DNA of 64,000 nucleotides, taken from the NCBI RefSeq assembly GCF_014229095.1, contig NZ_JAARZC010000003.1, forward strand, positions 1 through 64,000, in the 5' to 3' direction. Made by a program: the position numbers and the translations under genes. The stretch is from Listeria cossartiae subsp. cayugensis. Its GTDB lineage: Bacteria > Bacillota > Bacilli > Lactobacillales > Listeriaceae. The notes beneath the pieces are model-generated. The model saw only the letters and a program-made list of their open reading frames with translations, was not told the origin of the DNA and searched no databases. Positions 8,190 to 17,202 of this stretch are shown piece after piece (within the stretch, counting starts at the first letter, position 1; each line of letters starts with the position of its first letter).

Positions 8190-11100
8190 TTAGTTATCCA
8201 ACCTTTTTCGTGATTCATATAGCCCTGTGATTGATTGGTAGATGATGGTGGAGTTTAATAGTTCTTTAAGTTTTCTATCCCTTTTACGTTCGATTTTTGT
8301 TCCAAAAAAGCTAAAATCTTGATGCACACCAAAAGCATTAAACTTCTTTAAGCTCACAAAAGACTCAGCAATAGACTTAACGTCACCATCCTTATTTCGT
8401 TCATAGAGCATATTAATTTCATCAAGTCTATCATTAGATAACGTGTACTTCCTCGCAAATTCTGATATATGCGCTAGTAGTTCATCAAACAATGCTCTAT
8501 GCACTTCAATATAAGCTAAACTTTCCCCGTCGATAGCCTCATATTTTTCTGCGTGATAAAGCAAGGTCATTAAATGATTTGGCAACAGCATTTGATTTCC
8601 TTTATGAGCTTCATTAGCGCTACCTAGCATTCTACGGCGTCCATTTTCGCATTCATATAAAGTATACTTTGGTACTTTTATGAGCACTTTTGGTTGATGA
8701 TAACCCTTTTCTTCTAAGAATGTTTTCTCATCTTTTTCAAATGCCTCACGTTCCATGATGTTAATTTGAATTAGTTTTTTCTCAATTCTTACCTTCCTCT
8801 TTTGCTTTTCATGTTCAATGATGATTGCGTAAGCCATTTTAGAACCATCAAAACCACCATATTTTATTGGATCCCAATCTTTTTTTCTAGGAATTAATTT
8901 ATTAGACTTTCCTTTGGGGTTAGGGGTCACATTTGAAAATTCACCTTTTTGAATTTCTGTTTTCTTAACAATATTCATTTGTCGATAGCCAAGAACTTTC
9001 TTAACAGTCTCCAGATACCTTTTATCCCAAAGAATCTCACCATTTTCATCTATTATTCGATCTTTTTGCGCAAAGAATAACATAATGTTTGTATAAAATT
9101 GTTTTTTCGCCGTAGCTTTATTTGCTTTAAACCAATCAAATTGATGGTACTCCCCGTAAACAAATTCCGGCTCTAACTGAGGGTATGCTTTTAACAATGT
9201 ATTAGCGACCACGCCATTTAAATATGCATCGTGGGCGTGGTGATAATCATTAACTTCACGCACCTTGTATAATTGAAATTGTTTACGGAATTGGCTAACC
9301 AACGCGGATTTCAAGGTAACTATTCGGATTTGCTCCACTGCATTGCCACCCTCATCTTTTTCAATGTTGAAGCGTTGATGCAAGATATTCGCCACATTTT
9401 TAGTTATTTGGCGAGTTTCTACTAATTGTCTCTGGATGAAACGTGCTTTGTCCGCTTCTGTGAGTCCACCTTTTTCAGCTTTAGTTAAATAATCAAATTT
9501 TTGTTTAGTTATTAATTTTGCTTCATATAGTTTCTCCCAAAAAGCTTTCCTCTTCCGAACAATCTCTAATGATGGTACATTATTTCCTTTTTCCCGGTTA
9601 GCAGACGAACTTACTAACACTCGGTTGTTAATCGAGTTATCTGTTATAAAACTCTGAGGAATAATATGATCAATATCATAATTAGATAGATTATGAATGT
9701 CTAATTCTTGACCTGTATACATATCTTTCCCATTTTGCAGATAATATAAGTACATTCTATCATTCTGTAATTCTTGGTTTTTAGTCGGATGCTCTTTTAA
9801 AATTTGACTTCCAAAATCTTTAATAGCCTTTTCTAACGCTGTAAGACGCGGCTTAGAATTATTTTCCCCTTTATTTGTTGTTTGATTCTCTCTAGCCATT
9901 TCCACAACAATTGTTTGAGGTGGATAACCCATCACACTAACAAGTTCGTCAACAATTTTCAAACTTTGCAGGATACCTTTTTTTATAGCAGGGCTACCAG
10001 CAAGATCTGCCACAATACTTTGAAGGTCTTTATCAGCTGTAGATACTTGCTCTTTCTCAATAATTGACTTGAATGATAAATTACTGTCATTTATTAATTG
10101 CATCAGATTGCGATTTAGCCCATCGTCATTCATCAAATACTCTAAAATAGTCAGGTGCGATTGTTTATCACGAATCCCAACAAGCAACTTAGCTGATAAT
10201 CTTCCCCATCCTGTATAATGTCGTCGTTCTAATTTTTTCAGAACTGTTCCATCCAAAACATCAGAGAATTGCTGTAACTGCTCTTTAATCATACGTTTAT
10301 CTTCAAACACAGTTAAAATTTTAACTATGTCTTCTAGCATCTCCGTATTTAGAGGATTATCAAGAATTTCTTGTTTTATTCCAACCTTCATTAAATCATG
10401 ATAAGTAGCATAACTAGCATTAAAAGAGTCCTCCAAACCTTCAATGGTTGGACTTTCAACATGGTTTATATTGCATAAAAACAACTCTAAATCTTTCTTT
10501 TTCACTTTACGTTTTTGTTTAAATAAGTCATTAAAAATCTGTTGTTTTTCCTGGCCTGAAAAATAGTTCGTTTTCCCTTGATCATCAATGTATCTGATTT
10601 TGGTTAACTCATTATAAACCATGTATTTTTGATAACACAGACTATGTTTAGGTAACACATTTTCTTTAGGCAAATATGTATCTTTATTCGTCATCTTTTC
10701 AATGAAATCTACCGCAGACTTGCCGAAATCTACTTTTCCTTCTATATTCCATGGTCTAATTTCACCATCAGCTTTTCGAGTTAACCAAGCGAATTCACTT
10801 TGTCCTTTAGCTAAGGGACCTACAAAATAAGGAATTCTAAAAGTTACTAAACTCTTTATTTTTTCATAGTCTTCTCTTAAAAAAGGATAATATTTGCCTT
10901 GCTGATGTAAAATAGCCTCTAGTTCTTCCAAATGCAATTGATGCGGAATAACCCCATTATCAAATGTCCGTTGTTTTCGTAAAAAGTTTTCTTCTTCTAT
11001 TTTAGCAATAAAATAATCTGCGCCTTCGATGTTCTCTAATGTTGCTTTCATATACTTATAAAAATCTTCTTGCTTTGTTTTGCCATTTATATAACCTGCG

Positions 11101-12194
11101 TAACCATGTTTTTCGGTATTACTAAATATTTCTGCATATTGCTTAGGTAAACGAAGCTTAATAAACGCTTTCAATTCCCCCAAATCTGCTTCATGCGTAT
11201 CATAACGTTCAATCATACTTGCAGATAACTTCGCGTTCGTTTCATTATCAGCCACTGTAATAATACTAGATAAAACCACCGCATTATATGTATTTTTCAC
11301 TGCAACAAAAAGTTCCGCATATTCATCTCCAATTATCGCTAACAAAGTCTCCAAGTCCTCTTCATAGCTTTCTTTCCCGCATTCAATAACTGTTTTCTCG
11401 GCAAGATCAAAGACCTTTTGAAAATTCCCTTTATTACCTACGATTAAGCTTATGAATTGAGCAAGCGTTCCTGCAGATTTTTCACCTGGATATAAATTTA
11501 AAATCCTTTCAAGTTTTTCTTTTCGTGTGATTTTTTCAGCTAAAATTTTAGCAACATCTATATTTTCTTCGACTTTTGCTAGAGTTCCCTCTTCAATACT
11601 ATTCTCAAACACTTGGTTATATGTTTGTATAAATTGCTTAAATACTCCATCTATAGAGGTGTTTTGGGTATCCAACGCGCCTTCAATTAAAAAATTACCG
11701 CGATATTTTATAATATGAGCTAAAGCTAAATAAATTAATCTTAAATCAGCTTTTTCTGAAGAATTAACAAGTTCTTCCCGTAAGTGGTAAATCGTCTGGT
11801 AAGCTTCATGATACGCTACTTCTTCCTCTATTGTTCCAAAAAACGGATGGCGACTATTTCTTTTTTCGCTATCAACATAAAAGCTATCATTTAATCGACA
11901 AAAGAAATTAGCATCAGTTTTAGACATCTCCGTTGCAAAAATTTCTTGTAAATAAGAAATACGATTGCGCCTTCTCTCTATTCTCCTTCTAGCTGTTCTG
12001 CTCATTCTTCTCTTAGCTGCTGTTTCGCCTTTCTCAAACAGTCTAACACCCCAGAAATTCTTCTTAATCTGTTTTTTCTCTGAGTCTCCAGAAATTTTCA
12101 TTTTTCTCTTCACTAAATCATACTGATCAGTTAACACTGCCCATCCAACCGAATTCGTCCCTATGTCTAAGCCAATCGTGTACGGTTTTTTCAT
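8190..12194 (-). CDS. cas9: Type II-A CRISPR effector nuclease Cas9
   Basis: A 1334-residue RNA-guided nuclease. The start is the ATG of MKKPYTIGLDIGTNSVG, with GAAGGG 9 bases upstream; a TTG 54 bases earlier would add 18 residues but has no good ribosome site. RuvC residues are intact: Asp in GLDIGTNS, Glu in VVEMARENQ, and His and Asp in YHHAHDAYLN. The HNH site is intact: DIDHIIPQSF and the Asn of SANREKGN. The arginine-rich bridge helix (RRRIERRRNRISYLQ) is present. The C terminus keeps ERKR, the equivalent of the two PAM-reading arginines of S. pyogenes Cas9, so an NGG-like PAM is expected. The PAM-interacting region otherwise differs from the L. innocua protein as I recall it. All catalytic residues are present, so it should be active. 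Confidence 0.97.
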   Translation of the reverse strand: MKKPYTIGLDIGTNSVGWAVLTDQYDLVKRKMKISGDSEKKQIKKNFWGVRLFEKGETAAKRRMSRTARRRIERRRNRISYLQEIFATEMSKTDANFFCRLNDSFYVDSEKRNSRHPFFGTIEEEVAYHEAYQTIYHLREELVNSSEKADLRLIYLALAHIIKYRGNFLIEGALDTQNTSIDGVFKQFIQTYNQVFENSIEEGTLAKVEENIDVAKILAEKITRKEKLERILNLYPGEKSAGTLAQFISLIVGNKGNFQKVFDLAEKTVIECGKESYEEDLETLLAIIGDEYAELFVAVKNTYNAVVLSSIITVADNETNAKLSASMIERYDTHEADLGELKAFIKLRLPKQYAEIFSNTEKHGYAGYINGKTKQEDFYKYMKATLENIEGADYFIAKIEEENFLRKQRTFDNGVIPHQLHLEELEAILHQQGKYYPFLREDYEKIKSLVTFRIPYFVGPLAKGQSEFAWLTRKADGEIRPWNIEGKVDFGKSAVDFIEKMTNKDTYLPKENVLPKHSLCYQKYMVYNELTKIRYIDDQGKTNYFSGQEKQQIFNDLFKQKRKVKKKDLELFLCNINHVESPTIEGLEDSFNASYATYHDLMKVGIKQEILDNPLNTEMLEDIVKILTVFEDKRMIKEQLQQFSDVLDGTVLKKLERRHYTGWGRLSAKLLVGIRDKQSHLTILEYLMNDDGLNRNLMQLINDSNLSFKSIIEKEQVSTADKDLQSIVADLAGSPAIKKGILQSLKIVDELVSVMGYPPQTIVVEMARENQTTNKGENNSKPRLTALEKAIKDFGSQILKEHPTKNQELQNDRMYLYYLQNGKDMYTGQELDIHNLSNYDIDHIIPQSFITDNSINNRVLVSSSANREKGNNVPSLEIVRKRKAFWEKLYEAKLITKQKFDYLTKAEKGGLTEADKARFIQRQLVETRQITKNVANILHQRFNIEKDEGGNAVEQIRIVTLKSALVSQFRKQFQLYKVREVNDYHHAHDAYLNGVVANTLLKAYPQLEPEFVYGEYHQFDWFKANKATAKKQFYTNIMLFFAQKDRIIDENGEILWDKRYLETVKKVLGYRQMNIVKKTEIQKGEFSNVTPNPKGKSNKLIPRKKDWDPIKYGGFDGSKMAYAIIIEHEKQKRKVRIEKKLIQINIMEREAFEKDEKTFLEEKGYHQPKVLIKVPKYTLYECENGRRRMLGSANEAHKGNQMLLPNHLMTLLYHAEKYEAIDGESLAYIEVHRALFDELLAHISEFARKYTLSNDRLDEINMLYERNKDGDVKSIAESFVSLKKFNAFGVHQDFSFFGTKIERKRDRKLKELLNSTIIYQSITGLYESRKRLDN

Positions 12195-12221
12195 TTTTTT
12201 CATCCCTTCAACAATTTTTAG

Positions 12222-12249
12222 TTGCATTCTTTTTATAATTTGGTACAAT
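12222..12249 (+). promoter_or_regulatory. tracrRNA promoter
   Basis: TTGCAT (12222-12227) and TACAAT (12244-12249) are separated by 16 bp on the plus strand, placing the RNA start near 12256. The promoter lies in the cas9 5' region and faces away from cas9, so the two transcripts overlap in antisense. Confidence 0.75.
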
Positions 12250-12255
12250 GTATAT

Positions 12256-12347
12256 ATTGTTAGTATTCAAAATAACATAGCAAGTTAAAATAAGGCTTTG
12301 TCCGTTATCAACTTTTAATTAAGTAGCGCTGTTTCGGCGCTTTTTTT
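12256..12347 (+). ncRNA. tracrRNA of the type II-A system
   Basis: The anti-repeat (12259-12291, GTTAGTATTC... to ...AAGTTAAAAT) is complementary to the CRISPR repeat with the usual central bulge. It is followed by the nexus segment AAGGCTTTGTCCGTT and a terminal hairpin AGCGC-TGTTTCG-GCGCT with seven Ts, which ends the RNA. Its organisation matches the L. innocua tracrRNA. It pairs with pre-crRNA for RNase III processing and stays bound to Cas9. It is transcribed divergently from cas9. Confidence 0.93.
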
Positions 12348-12708
12348 GTGTAGTTTTTTCGAAGTATCACTTTAAATTGATATTACCACACTACTATATT
12401 CCTATGTACATTAAGATATACTATTTATACTAATATTTACTTCATTCATCTCTTTATCTAATTATTATGAACCTTTAATTATTATAGCATATTTTGATGA
12501 TATTGTTATAATAATCACAATTAATTATTACCTGTTTTCCTCCTAGCTAGACAAAAATCTAAGAATACAATGTAAATAAAAGAACAAACCATTTAAAATT
12601 GGTTTGTTCTTTTATTTATTCCTGAAAAATTAATTATAGACCTGCGCTTATTAGCCTCATTTTTTTCATTTTGAATCATTCTATTTAGCAACCAATCAGA
12701 GGGCCACA
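12348..12708. other. Gene-free spacer between tracrRNA and accessory gene pair
   Basis: A very AT-rich stretch with stop codons in every frame and no gene that I can support. Its only clear structure is the strong hairpin at 12575-12616, annotated separately. Confidence 0.7.
12575..12616. terminator. Bidirectional terminator, perfect 17-bp stem
   Basis: AATAAAAGAACAAACCA and its exact reverse complement flank an 8-base loop. With A- and T-rich arms it works in both directions. It ends the minus-strand accessory pair and shields the tracrRNA/cas9 region. Confidence 0.8.
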
Positions 12709-13149
12709 TTATTTTCCCCTTAAATACTCTTCTACCTTCTTCTTTGGTGCTGGAACAAGATCTTCTTCAATTTCCACACGTTCATTTCTAATTCCCGTAT
12801 ACAAACATTCATCACAAAATTTAACCAGCGTATCCTCTCTACTGACCATTGTTGTTAATCGTAAATTACTATCATTACAGCTAGGACATAACTCCTCCGT
12901 CATATAAGCACTTAAATCCCATATCAATGATGAGACTTGATTAGAAAGTTCTTCTTCGTTTAAACCTTCTATAACCTTATTTGTATAAAAAGGGATAGCT
13001 ATTTCAAAATTGTCATCAGAATGTCCTAAAATTAAACTTGTAGAACCAAGTCTCGTTATTGCATCTAGGTAATCTAAAGATATATATTTTGAAAACACAG
13101 TATAATACTTGTTCACATATTCAATAAGATCATCAAAGAACATGTTCAA
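12709..13149 (-). pseudogene. Zinc-ribbon protein, likely immunity-like, with a frameshifted 5' end
   Basis: The open frame gives 146 residues from a TTG, or 144 from the next ATG (13143). It contains a zinc-ribbon-like pair, CPSC and CDEC, about 27 residues apart near residues 87-117, and an acidic helical N terminus. Neither start has a ribosome-binding site. A strong GGAGGAG lies 40-50 bases upstream before another ATG (13196) that opens a 16-codon frame one base out of register. Adding one A to the A5 tract at 13165-13169 would join the two frames as MKEDILAVYKKFEINNLNMFF. I infer a single-base deletion in an immunity-like gene downstream of the toxin-tip gene. The family is not recognised. 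Confidence 0.5.
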
Positions 13150-13205
13150 ATTATTGATTTCAAATTTTTGTAAACTGCTAAAATATCTTCTTTCATATTC
13201 TCCTC

Positions 13206-13451
13206 CTAAGGTTTAGGTACAGGATAAGTTGTAATTATATTGCCTGCTTTATCCGTGATAACCTTTATCCATGTTGTTGTTTGACCGCCTAAGCTAGGCT
13301 TAACAGTCCCTAAATTTTTGCCTATATCTATTACTCTTTCAAAGTCTCCTGATTCTATCTGCTTTACAGGTGTGTTTACAACTTGTTTTGATTGCAGAAT
13401 ATTTTTTAAATCTGACTCAGGAATTGTAAACTGCCCCTTGTATCGTGACAT
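13206..13451 (-). CDS. Orphan polymorphic-toxin C-terminal-like fragment
   Basis: An 81-residue protein with no signal, membrane segment or delivery domain. Its C-terminal half (GKNLG, WIKVITDKAGNIITTYPVP) has the look of the small RNase-type tips that end polymorphic and contact-dependent toxins; this is a resemblance, not a demonstrated match. Its ribosome site is poor: the best one (GAGAGG) serves an upstream ATG that reads MKREK and then stops in the same frame, 9 bases before this ATG. It is followed by a putative immunity gene. Probably a displaced toxin cassette remnant. Confidence 0.45.
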   Translation of the reverse strand: MSRYKGQFTIPESDLKNILQSKQVVNTPVKQIESGDFERVIDIGKNLGTVKPSLGGQTTTWIKVITDKAGNIITTYPVPKP

Positions 13452-13512
13452 GTATTACTTTTCCCGTTTCATGTGTTTGCATCCTCTCTTTTGATGTTTA
13501 TAATCCACTTTT

Positions 13513-13518
13513 ATTATA
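13513..13518 (-). promoter_or_regulatory. Extended -10 promoter of the toxin-tip/immunity pair
   Basis: The minus strand reads TGTTATAAT, an extended -10 element, about 60 bp before the 81-residue gene. No good -35 is seen. The rest of 13519-13689 shows no gene. Confidence 0.45.
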
Positions 13519-13689
13519 ACATTCGCAAACAGCATGACTCTAATAATACCAAATAAGTTATACAACTCTTAATTCATTTGCACTCTTTTCATCAATTTAA
13601 CCTCACTGCAAAAATAGCCACACATTGTTCTCCCTCTATATAATTTTGTCTAACTATACCAAAAACTATGCCAAAACCAAAAAACAAAC

Positions 13690-13727
13690 AAAAAAAGCAT
13701 CCCCCTCCGAAAAGGGAAATGCTTTGA
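13690..13727 (-). terminator. Terminator of rplM-rpsI
   Basis: The minus strand stem AAAGCAT...ATGCTTT, with an inner CCC/GGG pair, runs into seven Ts just after rpsI. Confidence 0.85.
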
Positions 13728-13737
13728 AACGCTGATA

Positions 13738-14130
13738 TTAACGTTTTGAGAACTGAGGTGCACGACGCGCGCCTTTAAGTCCTGGTTTTTTACGTTCTTT
13801 CATACGTGAATCACGAGTAAGTAGACCAGCGGATTTAAGTGCTGGGCGGTACTCAGGAGCCACTTGTAATAGTGCACGAGCTACACCATGACGGATAGCA
13901 CCGGCTTGACCAGTGTAACCACCACCGCGAACGTTTACTAGTACATCATAGTTACCTAAAGTTTCTGTAGCTACTAAAGGTTGTTTGATAACTTCACGAA
14001 GAGCTGCAAATGGGATGTAATCTTCCCAGTCTCTATTGTTAATAACGATTTTGCCGTCGCCTGGTACTAAACGTACGCGAGCTACAGAGCTTTTACGACG
14101 ACCAGTTCCGTAATATTGTACTTGAGCCAC
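13738..14130 (-). CDS. rpsI: 30S ribosomal protein S9
   Basis: A 130-residue S9. It starts [19 protein letters not shown] and ends in the conserved basic tail RRAPQFSKR, whose last arginine reaches the decoding site and contacts P-site tRNA. Full length for the family. It follows rplM by 21 bp, as in most bacteria, and ends at a strong terminator. Confidence 0.98.
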   Translation of the reverse strand: MAQVQYYGTGRRKSSVARVRLVPGDGKIVINNRDWEDYIPFAALREVIKQPLVATETLGNYDVLVNVRGGGYTGQAGAIRHGVARALLQVAPEYRPALKSAGLLTRDSRMKERKKPGLKGARRAPQFSKR

Positions 14131-14151
14131 TTAGTATTCCTCCTTTATTAA

Positions 14152-14589
14152 TTAACCGCGTAATTCGTATACTTCTGGTTGTTGAGCTGCGTGTTCGTGC
14201 TCAGATCCACCATATACGTGTAATTTTTTGAATAATTGACGTCCAAGAGAATTTTTTGGAAGCATACCTTTGATAGATAGTTCTAATAATCTCTCAGGAT
14301 TGTTCGTACGCATTTCGCCTGCAGTACGAGATTTCAAACCGCCTGGATATTGAGAGTGACGGTAGTAAATTTTGTCAGTAGCTTTTTTACCAGTAAGACC
14401 AATCTTACCAGCGTTGATGATGATTACAAAGTCTCCAGTGTCGATATGTGGAGTAAATTGTGGTTTGTTTTTTCCGCGAAGAATTGAAGCAACTTCACTG
14501 GATAAACGTCCTAAAGAAACACCAGTAGCGTCGATAACGTACCATTTACGTTCTACTTCGCCGGGTTTCGCCATATAAGTTGTACGCAT
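14152..14589 (-). CDS. rplM: 50S ribosomal protein L13
   Basis: A 145-residue L13, an early-assembling large-subunit protein. The family signature [20 protein letters not shown] and the LYGGSEH-like motif ([15 protein letters not shown]) are present. It is the first gene of the rplM-rpsI operon, with GGAGGG before the ATG. A structured leader and strong promoter lie upstream, consistent with autogenous control. Confidence 0.98.
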   Translation of the reverse strand: MRTTYMAKPGEVERKWYVIDATGVSLGRLSSEVASILRGKNKPQFTPHIDTGDFVIIINAGKIGLTGKKATDKIYYRHSQYPGGLKSRTAGEMRTNNPERLLELSIKGMLPKNSLGRQLFKKLHVYGGSEHEHAAQQPEVYELRG

Positions 14590-14721
14590 GAATTACCCTC
14601 CTAAATAAATTGAAACAAATTAGCTCCCGAAAACTGTTCCTAATTCCCGAAATGCTATTCTATATTTTTATTGTTTAAACACAACAACCTTCCGGGGCTT
14701 ATTGTGGGGCAAACAATACCA
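14590..14721 (-). promoter_or_regulatory. L13 leader (candidate autoregulatory 5' UTR)
   Basis: About 130 nt separate the predicted RNA start and rplM. The proximal part reads TTGTTTGCCCCACAATAAG CCCCGG on the minus strand, with short complementary blocks (TTGTTTG / CAACAA-type), consistent with the L13 leader motif known from Firmicutes. The fold was not computed. Confidence 0.55.
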
Positions 14722-14727
14722 TAGTCC

Positions 14728-14756
14728 ATAATACAGTTTTTAACACGAAAAGTCAA
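14728..14756 (-). promoter_or_regulatory. Promoter of rplM-rpsI
   Basis: TTGACT (14751-14756) and TATTAT (14728-14733) on the minus strand with a 17-bp spacer, near the vegetative consensus. Confidence 0.8.
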
Positions 14757-14783
14757 TGCGTTATCTAAAAAAACATCCAAATT

Positions 14784-15530
14784 TTATTCGTAGTCAACTC
14801 GCCATAAATATAACCCTTGTGGTGGCGCAGTTTTACTAATTAATTTTTGCCGATCACGTGCTAATAGAGCCTTCGTAATCTTATCCGGAGAAATCCGTCC
14901 TTGTCCAGCATCCAGCAATGTTCCTGTCAAAATCCGCACCATATTGTACAAAAATCCATTCCCTTGAAAAGCAATCACTAACGTCTCGTCGTCCTCTTCA
15001 TAAAAATCAATACTATAAAGCGTCCGGACTTTCGAATCCCGCTCCGTTCTCGCCGAACAAAAACTAGTGAAATCATGCTCACCAACTAGCCGCTCGCTCG
15101 CCAGCTTCATTTTCGAAAGATCTAGTTCATACGGATAATGGAGCGCAAAATTCCGACTAAAAGGGTCAAAAATTTTCGTCCGTTTTACCACATAACGATA
15201 TTCTTTTCCAACCGTACCAAATCTCGCATGGAAATCAGCGGGGACTTCCTCCACTGTCAAAAAACTAATATCAAATGGCGTCATGACTTGCAAAGCTTTT
15301 TGGAATTTTTCAGCGGTAATATCTAGTTCCGAATCAAAATGAATTACTTGCCCTTTTGCATGAACGCCGGTGTCAGTTCTTCCCGAAGCCGTAATCCGAA
15401 CATTCTTACCTTTATGCATTTTTTTCAGCGCTTTTTCAATTTCCGCTTGGACTGTCCGTGTATTCGGCTGCACTTGATAACCGTAAAACCCGCTACCGTC
15501 ATAAGAAATTATCGCTTTATATCTTGTCAT
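14784..15530 (-). CDS. truA: tRNA pseudouridine(38-40) synthase TruA
   Basis: A 248-residue enzyme that isomerises uridines 38-40 in the tRNA anticodon stem. The catalytic Asp lies in [15 protein letters not shown], and the RNA-binding segment [12 protein letters not shown] is present. The start is ATG at 15530. It follows ecfT by 5 bp and ends the ECF transporter operon, the usual Bacilli order ecfA1-ecfA2-ecfT-truA-rplM-rpsI. Confidence 0.97.
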   Translation of the reverse strand: MTRYKAIISYDGSGFYGYQVQPNTRTVQAEIEKALKKMHKGKNVRITASGRTDTGVHAKGQVIHFDSELDITAEKFQKALQVMTPFDISFLTVEEVPADFHARFGTVGKEYRYVVKRTKIFDPFSRNFALHYPYELDLSKMKLASERLVGEHDFTSFCSARTERDSKVRTLYSIDFYEEDDETLVIAFQGNGFLYNMVRILTGTLLDAGQGRISPDKITKALLARDRQKLISKTAPPQGLYLWRVDYE

Positions 15531-15535
15531 TCATT

Positions 15536-16333
15536 TCAACTCCGCAACCAAAATAATAATCCACTTAACACTGCTAAAGAAATTAATAAGAAAGTATCCG
15601 CAAATCGCCAGCGTAGTAACCGGAATCTCGTTCTTCCCTTACCACCGCGATAACCACGAGCTTCCATCGCAATCGCCAAGTCTTCCGCACGCTTGAACGC
15701 ACTAATGAAAAGTGGCACGAGTAACGGAATGATTGCTTTAATCCGGTCACTCCATTTTCCACTCGTAAATTCAACCCCACGAGCTTTTTGGGCTTTTAAA
15801 ATTTTCTCTGTTTCATCCATTAATGTTGGGATAAATCGTAAAGAAATACTCAGCATTAAAGCAAGTTCATGTACTGGTAAATTTACTAAACGAAACGGTG
15901 CTAAAATTTTCTCCAGTCCATCTGTTAGTTCAATCGGGCTTGTCGTTAATGTTAAAAGCGTCGTCATAAAAATAATCAGAACGAAACGACAGAACATCAT
16001 CGCCCCATTTGCCAGCCCGAGTGTCGTAATTTGTAAAAGTCCTAAATCAACTAAAACCGTCCCGCCTTTCGTAAAAAAGACTTGCAGTAATAGCGTAATT
16101 AAAATAAGCCAGAAAATCGGTTGTAACCCTTTAATAAAAAATAAAAATGGCACTTTCGAAGTTAGAACTAAATACAAAACATAAGCAAACATTAGCGCGT
16201 ACGTCAGCCAATTATTCGCTAAAAAGACAATCGCTATAAACGCCATAACAGCAGTAATTTTTGCGCGCGGATCAATTCGATGTAGCCAAGAGTTTCCCGG
16301 GATATAACGGCCGAGAATCATTTTATCCATCAT
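15536..16333 (-). CDS. ecfT: ECF transporter transmembrane coupling protein EcfT
   Basis: A 265-residue membrane protein with about five hydrophobic segments and the two cytoplasmic coupling motifs of EcfT (ARGV and the EARGYRGG motif near residue 225) that contact the two ATPases. It is the shared transmembrane unit of group II ECF vitamin importers, pairing with substrate-binding S components encoded elsewhere (for example RibU). It overlaps nothing and is 2 bp from ecfA2. A second EcfT-like gene lies at 35897. Confidence 0.95.
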   Translation of the reverse strand: MMDKMILGRYIPGNSWLHRIDPRAKITAVMAFIAIVFLANNWLTYALMFAYVLYLVLTSKVPFLFFIKGLQPIFWLILITLLLQVFFTKGGTVLVDLGLLQITTLGLANGAMMFCRFVLIIFMTTLLTLTTSPIELTDGLEKILAPFRLVNLPVHELALMLSISLRFIPTLMDETEKILKAQKARGVEFTSGKWSDRIKAIIPLLVPLFISAFKRAEDLAIAMEARGYRGGKGRTRFRLLRWRFADTFLLISLAVLSGLLFWLRS

Positions 16334-16335
16334 AA

Positions 16336-17202
16336 TTAAGCCCCGCCCTTCGCTAAGTAAGGCGCCATTTCAGTTGTTAATTCATCAATCGTTAAACATG
16401 TCTTTGTTAATTTCACATCAAATTTACGCTCGAAAAGCCCTTGGAACCGTACCACATCCGGCACAGATAAACCCAGATCAACCAGTTCACCCGGCTTCGC
16501 GAAAATTTCACGCGGTGTGCCAATTTGCAGAACTGTCCCAGCTTTCATTAAGACAATTTTTTCAGCGTAGCGCGCAGCATCTTCCATACTATGTGTTACA
16601 AGGACTGTCGTTAACCCTTTTTCTTTATGAAGGTTGTAGAACATTTCCATGATTTCTTCGCGTCCGTGAGGGTCTAGTCCCGCTGTCGGCTCATCTAGCA
16701 CAAGCACTTCTGGGTCCATCGCCAAAACACCAGCAATCGCTACCCGGCGCATTTGTCCCCCAGAAAGTTCAAACGGCGAACGCGACAAAATTTCTTCTGT
16801 TAGCCCCACTTCATAAATCACTTTTTTTGCGCGTAGTTTCGCATCTTCCTCGGAAACGCCGAAGTTCATCGGTCCAAAGCAAATATCCTTTTCAACCGTT
16901 TCTTCAAAAAGTTGTGCTTCAGGAAATTGGAAAACGATCCCGACTTTTTTACGTAAATCGCGTAGTTTCTTTTGCTTCACTCCAGCAACGATTTCGCGAT
17001 CGCCAACCGTGATTTTACCTTCTGTCGGCATTAAAAGAGCGTTCAGATGTTGCAGCAAAGTCGATTTCCCAGAGCCAGTATGGCCAATAATTGCAGAATA
17101 GCTACCAGAATCAAAAGAAACATTTACATCAAGCAATGCTCGCTTTTCAAAAGGGCTATTTTTTTGATAACAATAACCTAGTTGTTCGAGTTTAATTTCC
17201 AT
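16336..17202 (-). CDS. ecfA2: ECF transporter ATPase EcfA2
   Basis: A 288-residue ABC ATPase. Walker [10 protein letters not shown] (near residue 40), Q-loop in [10 protein letters not shown], signature LSGGQMRR and Walker [13 protein letters not shown] are intact. The C-terminal extension typical of EcfA proteins is present. It overlaps the end of ecfA1 by 25 bp and precedes ecfT by 2 bp. It forms the EcfA1-EcfA2 heterodimer that powers vitamin uptake. Confidence 0.95.
   Translation of the reverse strand: MEIKLEQLGYCYQKNSPFEKRALLDVNVSFDSGSYSAIIGHTGSGKSTLLQHLNALLMPTEGKITVGDREIVAGVKQKKLRDLRKKVGIVFQFPEAQLFEETVEKDICFGPMNFGVSEEDAKLRAKKVIYEVGLTEEILSRSPFELSGGQMRRVAIAGVLAMDPEVLVLDEPTAGLDPHGREEIMEMFYNLHKEKGLTTVLVTHSMEDAARYAEKIVLMKAGTVLQIGTPREIFAKPGELVDLGLSVPDVVRFQGLFERKFDVKLTKTCLTIDELTTEMAPYLAKGGA

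Noticed and set aside
12195-12248. 18-residue N-terminal extension of Cas9
   Set aside because: It lacks a ribosome site, begins with TTG and lies over the tracrRNA promoter. The internal ATG is better supported.
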